Origin: an uncultured Eubacteriales bacterium
GTDB lineage: Bacteria > Bacillota > Clostridia > Oscillospirales > Oscillospiraceae
Length of the DNA: 64,000 nucleotides
Assembly (NCBI GenBank): GCA_900315595.1
Contig: OMZQ01000003.1
Span: 62,001 to 126,000 of the forward strand
Direction of reading: 5' to 3'
Shown: positions 59,398 to 64,000 of the stretch, piece by piece
Position numbering within the stretch: position 1 is the stretch's first letter
Layout of the letters: every line of letters begins with the position of its first letter
The notes under the pieces: generated by a model
Database searches by the model: none
Seen by the model: only the letters and a program-made list of their open reading frames with translations
Told to the model about the DNA's origin: nothing
Made by a program: the position numbers and the translations under genes

Positions 59398-59410
59398 TGA
59401 GCATTCGTTC
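59380..59410. other. Right attachment site (attR)
   Basis: The island arm CCTTTATAAACT (59380-59391) lies seven bases left of the crossover T|G at 59398/59399. The host half-site TTCGTTC (59404-59410) lies to its right. Together with the left site it completes the symmetric attB and attP. Confidence 0.8.
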
Positions 59411-59932
59411 GACGGCAACTCCCTTCAGCAACTCCATCGCCTTGTTGCAGTAGCGGAACACGAAGTCCACGCCGCGCCCGGCCGGGTCAAATACCAGCTC
59501 CAGCAGACAAAAAGGGTTCGGCGCGTTGTCCATGATGGAGCAGCGCTCCGGCAGGCTCTGCGGGATCTCCGGCTGCGTCCGCGCGGATGCGGCAAAGCGC
59601 GTATCAAGCTGAATGGCACGCCGCTTGTGCTCGGCCGGATTCCGGCCCCGTCCCTGGAACTGCTGTCCGTCCACCATGGTATACAGGCCCTTGCCCTCGA
59701 TGGAAACCACGTACCGCTTAGCGACCACGACGCCCTTTTGGATGCTCCAAAAGTCGTCCGCCGGGAAGCAGGCCGTCACGGTTTTCATCGGAACTGGCGT
59801 GGGAATGACCCGCCGATCCTGCAAATGCAACAGGGTCCGCTGGCCCTCATGGGTCAAATAGAGAATGTCCCCAACCTTGAAGTGATGCCGCTTGAGCATA
59901 CGCTCGATACGACCATTCGTGCAATCACTCAT
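59390..59932 (-). pseudogene. 5' part of the LytTR-PAS regulator, interrupted by the island
   Basis: The 180-codon frame encodes a LytTR-like DNA-binding domain (residues about 20-110; VGDILYLTHEGQRTLLHLQD, then FWSIQKGVVVAKRYVVSIEG and YTMVDGQQFQGRGRN). The first half of a PAS-type domain follows (FCLLELVFDPAGRGVDFVFR to VERML). At codon 178 host sequence ends; two island codons (MV) and a TAG follow. The missing part, NSSFYEVF onward, is at 36,534-36,740. The DNA-binding part is whole, so a truncated regulator may still be made. GGAGG lies ten bases before the ATG. Confidence 0.85.
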
Positions 59933-60203
59933 GGTTTATCACCCTCCGAGTTGGATTATAACAGATATCGGAAGAATATGCAAGGGGAAAAACGGCGTTT
60001 TTTTGTTAATTCTACATATTTTTTGTCAAAAATCATCGTTCGATTTTGTATGCGCTGCAAGGAAAACGCAAGCCCGCTCGCTTCCCGCGTCCCCGTCGCT
60101 GTCTGCGCCGGACGGGGACTGAAAATGAAAATTATTTCCCATCTCGCTTTTTTCACAGAAATGTGCTACAATCGGACCGGAAGCAAACTGCGAAGGAGGA
60201 TTC

Positions 60204-61154
60204 ATGATGAAAGTAGCCGTTTTGGAATCTCTGGCCGTATCGGCCGAAAAGCTGGCAGCCCTGGAAGCCCCGCTTGCGGCGAGAGGCTGCGAATTCGTAC
60301 ATTATGAAAGGGCAGCCGACGCCGCGGCTCTGGCGAACGAGGTCCGGGACGCCGAGGTGCTGATCCTTGCCAACATGCCGCTGCCGGCGGAGGTCGCAGC
60401 ACAGGCGGAACGGCTGAAATACGTTGACGTGGCCTTCACCGGCGTGGATCACATTCCGATGGACCTGTTCCGGGCGCGCGGCATTGCGGTGTCCAACGCC
60501 TCCGGCTACTCCAACGAGGCCGTGCCGGAGCTGGCCGTCGGCATGGTGCTGTCCATCCTGCGGAATCTGCGCGAGGTCGAGCGAGCCTGCCGCGCGGGCG
60601 GGACGAAGGCCGGGCTCGTCGGCACGGAGCTCAAGGGCAAGACCGTTGGCATTCTGGGCTATGGCAGCATCGGAAGCCGGTCGGGCGAGCTTTTCCACGC
60701 CTTCGGCTGCCGGGTCGTGACTTCCGAGGGCCATCGGATCAAGAATCGGCCCGATTTTCTGGAGGTCCTGCCCCAGTCGGAGGTCCTGCGCCAGTCGGAC
60801 GTGCTGATTTTGCACACCCCGCTCAACGAGCGCACACGGGGTCTGATCGGAAAAGCGGAGCTGGCAATGATGAAGCCCACGTCGATCCTGGTCAACGTGG
60901 CGCGCGGCCCCGTCGTTGTGACCGACGATCTGGTCGAAGCCCTGAACCGGGGCACGATTGCCGCGGCTGCCGTGGACGTCTTTGACCGCGAGCCGCCGCT
61001 GGACCCGGACCTGCCCCTGCTGCACGCGCCGAACACGCTTTTCACGCCCCACGTCGCCTTTGCCACCGCAGAATCCATGGAGCTGCGCGCGGAGATCGTA
61101 TTTGACAACCTTTCCGCGTTCTTAGACGGCGAGATCCGCAACCGGATGGCATAA
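60204..61154 (+). CDS. D-isomer-specific 2-hydroxyacid dehydrogenase
   Basis: The 316-residue NAD-dependent enzyme has the Rossmann motif GILGYGSIGSRSGEL (about residue 150). The catalytic Arg is in NVARGPVVV, Glu in DVFDREPPLD and His in TPHVAFATAE. It is only distantly similar to the dehydrogenase at 19.5 kb. The substrate is unknown. AGGAGG precedes two consecutive ATGs; 60207 has the better spacing and differs by one residue. An extended -10 (TGCTACAAT) lies about 35 bases upstream. It was divergent from the intact LytTR-PAS gene. Confidence 0.92.
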   Translation: MMKVAVLESLAVSAEKLAALEAPLAARGCEFVHYERAADAAALANEVRDAEVLILANMPLPAEVAAQAERLKYVDVAFTGVDHIPMDLFRARGIAVSNASGYSNEAVPELAVGMVLSILRNLREVERACRAGGTKAGLVGTELKGKTVGILGYGSIGSRSGELFHAFGCRVVTSEGHRIKNRPDFLEVLPQSEVLRQSDVLILHTPLNERTRGLIGKAELAMMKPTSILVNVARGPVVVTDDLVEALNRGTIAAAAVDVFDREPPLDPDLPLLHAPNTLFTPHVAFATAESMELRAEIVFDNLSAFLDGEIRNRMA

Positions 61155-61163
61155 TCCGCCCCA

Positions 61164-61213
61164 AAAAACCGCAAACCGAGGATGGCCTTCGCCGTCCTCG
61201 GTTTGCGGTTTTT
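61164..61213. terminator. Bidirectional terminator between the dehydrogenase and uridine phosphorylase
   Basis: AAAAACCGCAAACCGAGGA pairs perfectly with TCCTCGGTTTGCGGTTTTT around a small inner stem, with A and T runs on both flanks. Confidence 0.92.
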
Positions 61214-61222
61214 GGGTATGTA

Positions 61223-61990
61223 TTACAGGCCCTTGTCCTGGGCGATCAGGCGCTTGAGCGCCTCCACGGAGACGCGGACGGAGGCGGAGGTGTCCTCGCT
61301 CATGGTCTGGTCCAGACCGGCGGCCTCGCGTTCCTGGTTCCAGATCACGTGGAAGCAGGAGCCGCATCGGCACCCGAGAGTGTCGGCCACCACAAAGAGG
61401 GCCGCGGACTCCATCTCGCTGGCAAGCACGCCGAGCTTCTTCCACGCCTCCCACTTGTTGAGCAGTTCGTAGGAGACCGGCATTTTGTTGGGACTGTGCT
61501 GACCGTAGAAGGCGTCCTTGCACTGAACCACGCCGACGTGCGTGGTCTTGCCCAGGGCAAGCGCAGCGTCGCGCAGGGCGATGGTCACGTCCAGATTGGC
61601 GACGGCTGGGTATTCAAGCGGCGCGTACTCGCGGGAGGTATGCTCAAAGCGGATGGCGCCGGTTGCGACCACGATGTCGCCGGAGCGGACCTTGAGGTTG
61701 ATGCCGCCGCAGGTGCCGGTGCGGATGAAGGTATCCGCGCCGATGTTGTGCAGCTCCTCCATCGCAATGGACGCAGAGGGGCCGCCGATGCCGGTGGAGC
61801 AGACTGAGACCTTCTCGCCCAGCAGGGTGCCGGTGTAGATATTATATTCGCGGTTCTGGCCCACGTGGCGGGCGTCGTCAAAGAGGGCCGCAATGGCCGC
61901 GCAGCGTCCGGGATCGCCCGGGAGGATGACGTAGCGGCCGACGTCGCCCTCGACGCAGTGAATGTGGAATTGCCGTTCCAACTTCTGCAT
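61223..61990 (-). CDS. udp: Uridine phosphorylase-type nucleoside phosphorylase
   Basis: The 255-residue enzyme cleaves nucleosides with phosphate. It has [10 protein letters not shown] (phosphate-binding Arg), the [14 protein letters not shown] segment, the family signature [15 protein letters not shown], and a late [15 protein letters not shown] that contacts ribose. The pattern fits uridine phosphorylase better than purine phosphorylase, although specificity is not certain. It stands alone between two terminators or gaps and is convergent with the dehydrogenase. Confidence 0.9.
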   Translation of the reverse strand: MQKLERQFHIHCVEGDVGRYVILPGDPGRCAAIAALFDDARHVGQNREYNIYTGTLLGEKVSVCSTGIGGPSASIAMEELHNIGADTFIRTGTCGGINLKVRSGDIVVATGAIRFEHTSREYAPLEYPAVANLDVTIALRDAALALGKTTHVGVVQCKDAFYGQHSPNKMPVSYELLNKWEAWKKLGVLASEMESAALFVVADTLGCRCGSCFHVIWNQEREAAGLDQTMSEDTSASVRVSVEALKRLIAQDKGL

Positions 61991-62072
61991 GATGAAAACC
62001 TCTTTCCTGGAATAATGGAATCTGATAAGCTGATCTTATCACAGCATTGTGAAAAATGCAACGGGTTCCGCG

Positions 62073-64000
62073 CTAAAAATCGAACATACTGACCTGACTG
62101 GTCTTCGGGAGATCCCCAAAGGCTCCGGCCTCGCGGAGCGCGTCGATATGGGCCTGCGAGACCTTCGGGCAGGCATTGGAGAACTCCTCGATGGAGATGA
62201 AATGCTTGTCGCGCCGACCCTCCGCAATATCGCGGGCCGCATTCTCGCCCAGTCCGGAGACCGCCACGAAGGGCGGCAGGAGCTTCCCGTCGCGGATGAG
62301 GAAACGAACCGCGTCGGAATCGTAGACGGAGAGCGGCAGGAAGGAGAAGCCGCGCAGGTAGAACTCATAGACGACCTCTAAGGTGGTGAGCATCTGATCG
62401 TCCTTGTCGGTGGCCTTTTCATTCGCCTTGATCTCCGCCATCGCGGTCTTGCAGACCTCGATGCCCCGGCACATCAGCGCGGCGTCGAAGCCGCCCTTCT
62501 GACTGCGGCGGTAGAAATAGGCCGCGTAGAAGGCAAGCGGCTCATGGACCTTGAACCATGCGATGCGGAAGGCCATCATGACGTAGGCCGCGGCGTGCGC
62601 CTTCGGGAAGAGGTACTTGATCTTCTTGCAGGAGCCGATGTACCAGTCCGGGACGCCGGCGGCGACCATTTCCTCCTCCGCGCCGTCCGGGAGGCCTCTC
62701 CCCTTTCGGACGGCCTCCATGATCTTGAACGACCGTTTTTCCGGCATGCCGCACTTGATCAGATAGTTCATAATGTCGTCGCGGCAGCCGATGGCCTGCG
62801 AAACCGTGGCGGTTTTGGAGAGGATGAGATCGCGGGCGTTGCCCAGCCAGACGTCGGTTCCGTGGGAGAAGCCGGAGAGACGGATCAGAACGTCAAACTG
62901 CGTCGGCTGGGTCTCCTTGAGCATGCCGCGGGTGAAGGCCGTGCCGAATTCCGGGATGGCGACAGCGCCGGTCTCGCCCAGGATCTCGTCGTTTTCGTAG
63001 CCGAGGATCTTCGACGAGGTGAAGATGGACATGGTGTCCTTGTCGTCGAGCGGGATTTTTTGCGGGTCCACGCCGGTCATATCCTGAAGCATACGGATCA
63101 TGGTGGGATCATCGTGGCCCAGCATATCCAGCTTCAGAAGGTTTTCCTCCATCGGGTGATAATCGAAGTGGGTGGTGATCCACTCGGATTCGTGGTCGTC
63201 CGCCGGGTGCTGGACCGGGCAGAAATCCCAGATCTGGTTCTCCTGCGGGATGACGACCAGACCGCCGGGGTGCTGACCGGAGGTACGCTTCACGCCGACG
63301 CAGCCCTCGGCCAGATAGGTCTCCTCGGCGCGGCTGGCGTGGAGCTCCCGCTCGGCAAGGTATTTTTTTACGTAGCCGAAGGCGGTCTTTTCCGCCACGT
63401 CGCCGATGGTCCCCGCGCGGAAGACGTGGGATTTGCCGAACATCTCCACGCAGTAGGCGTGGGCCTTTGCCTGGTACTCGCCGGAGAAGTTCAGGTCGAT
63501 ATCGGGCACCTTGTCGCCGCCGAAGCCCAGGAAGGTCTCAAAGGGGATGTTGAAGCCGTCCTTCTGGAACTTCGTTCCGCACTTCGGGCAAACGGCGTCC
63601 GGCAGGTCCGCGCCGCAGTTGATCCCGTCGGGGACCTCGAAGGTCGTGTACTTGCAGTCAGGGTTCGGGCAGCGGTAGTGCGGCGGCAGGGAGTTGACCT
63701 CGGTGATCCCGGCCATATAGGCGACCAGCGACGAGCCGACGGAGCCGCGGGAGCCGACCAGATAGCCGTGCTCCAGCGAATTCTGCACCAGCTTCTGGGC
63801 GGAGATGTAGATGACGTCGTAGTGGCAGTTGATAATGTCGTTGAGCTCAGTATTGACGCGCTTTGTGATGAGCTCAGGCGGGTTTTCGCCGTACAGGCGG
63901 CGGAGCTTGCCGAAGACCAGGGATTTCAGGTCCTCCACGGAGTTTTCGATCTTCGGGGCGTAGAGATTGTGCGGCAGAGGACGGACCCAGTCGCACCAGT
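62073..64000 (-). CDS. polC: DNA polymerase III PolC-type (3' part; 5' end outside window)
   Basis: About 642 C-terminal residues are visible. They include the YHYDVIYISAQKLV-like entry to the palm and GSRGSVGSSLVAYM. The zinc-binding set is CPNPDCKYT with CPKCGTKF, the catalytic aspartates are in PDIDLNFSGEYQ, and the PGGLVVIPQ motif is present. The reading frame continues upstream past the window edge (IENSVEDLKSL). PolC is the main leading-strand replicase of Firmicutes, working with DnaE. The N-terminal OB, exonuclease and PHP parts are not in the window. Confidence 0.95.
   Translation of the reverse strand, partial: WCDWVRPLPHNLYAPKIENSVEDLKSLVFGKLRRLYGENPPELITKRVNTELNDIINCHYDVIYISAQKLVQNSLEHGYLVGSRGSVGSSLVAYMAGITEVNSLPPHYRCPNPDCKYTTFEVPDGINCGADLPDAVCPKCGTKFQKDGFNIPFETFLGFGGDKVPDIDLNFSGEYQAKAHAYCVEMFGKSHVFRAGTIGDVAEKTAFGYVKKYLAERELHASRAEETYLAEGCVGVKRTSGQHPGGLVVIPQENQIWDFCPVQHPADDHESEWITTHFDYHPMEENLLKLDMLGHDDPTMIRMLQDMTGVDPQKIPLDDKDTMSIFTSSKILGYENDEILGETGAVAIPEFGTAFTRGMLKETQPTQFDVLIRLSGFSHGTDVWLGNARDLILSKTATVSQAIGCRDDIMNYLIKCGMPEKRSFKIMEAVRKGRGLPDGAEEEMVAAGVPDWYIGSCKKIKYLFPKAHAAAYVMMAFRIAWFKVHEPLAFYAAYFYRRSQKGGFDAALMCRGIEVCKTAMAEIKANEKATDKDDQMLTTLEVVYEFYLRGFSFLPLSVYDSDAVRFLIRDGKLLPPFVAVSGLGENAARDIAEGRRDKHFISIEEFSNACPKVSQAHIDALREAGAFGDLPKTSQVSMFDF

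Larger units (their letters stand above)
36741..59398. mobile_element. Integrative mobilizable island with lipid-remodelling cargo, 22,658 bp
   Basis: The island interrupts one LytTR-PAS gene. Deleting exactly this interval joins codons ATG CTC to AAT AGT TCG and restores a 246-codon frame. A TGA triplet is shared at both edges (36740-36742 and 59398-59400). The rejoined target contains GAACGAA, ten bases, TTCGTTC, centred on T|G. The rejoined island ends contain CCTTTATAAACT and AGTTTGTCAAGG as imperfect inverted arms, also centred on T|G. It encodes one large serine recombinase, TnpW and TnpV-like proteins, a MobA/MobL relaxase with an oriT, a sigma-like and an XRE regulator, and at least 14 cargo genes. 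A nested structure (a smaller element of about 51.3-59.4 kb) cannot be excluded. Confidence 0.88.

Noticed and set aside
51340-59398. The mobile element is only the recombinase-relaxase part, separate from the lipid genes
   Set aside because: The left attachment half-site and the other half of the interrupted gene lie at 36.74 kb, beyond the lipid cluster. I found no matching direct repeat or arm near 51.3 kb. A nested element remains possible.
1-64000. CRISPR arrays, rRNA operons and insertion sequences with DDE transposases
   Set aside because: No regularly spaced direct repeats, rRNA sequence or DDE transposase gene was seen on either strand.

Overview
The window looks like a chromosome segment of a GC-rich, Gram-positive clostridial bacterium, probably an Oscillospiraceae/Ruminococcaceae-type gut anaerobe. 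The evidence is Firmicute gene content and order: gdpP-rplI-dnaB-tilS-ftsH, trmK-Nif3, murB-whiA-dnaE, recA-recX-rimO-pgsA, DnaE and PolC together, a YqhQ-like DUF1385 protein, DUF1292 and DUF1858 proteins, and very GC-rich third codon positions. No species is claimed.

Layout. 1-9.2 kb: a two-subunit chromate-type transporter (cut by the window edge), YebC, a MATE-TrmK-Nif3 operon, a DUF1858 protein, an MFS-glycerophosphodiesterase pair, then MutY and a DUF1292 protein. 9.2-19 kb, minus strand: c-di-AMP phosphodiesterase GdpP, ribosomal protein L9, helicase DnaB, tRNA-lysidine synthetase TilS and protease FtsH; then a cysteine desulfurase and MnmE. 19-36.5 kb, mostly plus strand: a small membrane protein with a 2-hydroxyacid dehydrogenase, tRNA-Arg(ACG), a pseudouridine synthase, murB-whiA-dnaE, a lipoprotein with a two-component system, DUF1385-prmC, recA-recX, rimO-pgsA. 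60-64 kb: a second hydroxyacid dehydrogenase, uridine phosphorylase and the 3' part of polC.

The centre of interest is 36,741-59,398, a 22.66-kb island inserted in a LytTR-PAS regulatory gene. The gene's front 178 codons lie at the right edge and its last 68 codons at the left edge, both on the minus strand. Removing the island restores a 246-codon reading frame. The rejoined target has a perfect 7-bp inverted repeat centred on T|G, and the rejoined island ends have a 12-bp imperfect inverted repeat centred on the same T|G. This is what attB and attP of a large serine recombinase look like, and one such recombinase is encoded in the island. The island also carries a MobA/MobL relaxase and an RSF1010-type oriT, so it looks integrative and mobilizable.

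Its left two-thirds is cargo for membrane-lipid work: a diacylglycerol/lipid kinase, a GT4 glycosyltransferase, two PlsC-type acyltransferases, a PAP2 phosphatase, an alpha/beta hydrolase, an acyl-ACP thioesterase, a DegV fatty-acid-binding protein, two radical-SAM proteins and several membrane proteins. A two-component system sits among them. Two divergent control regions contain four copies of one operator (AGTTTCGTTTCAGTTTAG or a close variant), each ending exactly 10 bases before a -10-like hexamer. They face DGK-GT4-PlsC, radical SAM-hydrolase, the response regulator-kinase pair, and DUF2238-PlsC-PAP2-DegV-KamA. I read this as a self-contained, transferable, envelope-responsive lipid-remodelling regulon. 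The regulator assignment and the chemistry are inference; the junctions, repeats and spacings are read from the sequence.
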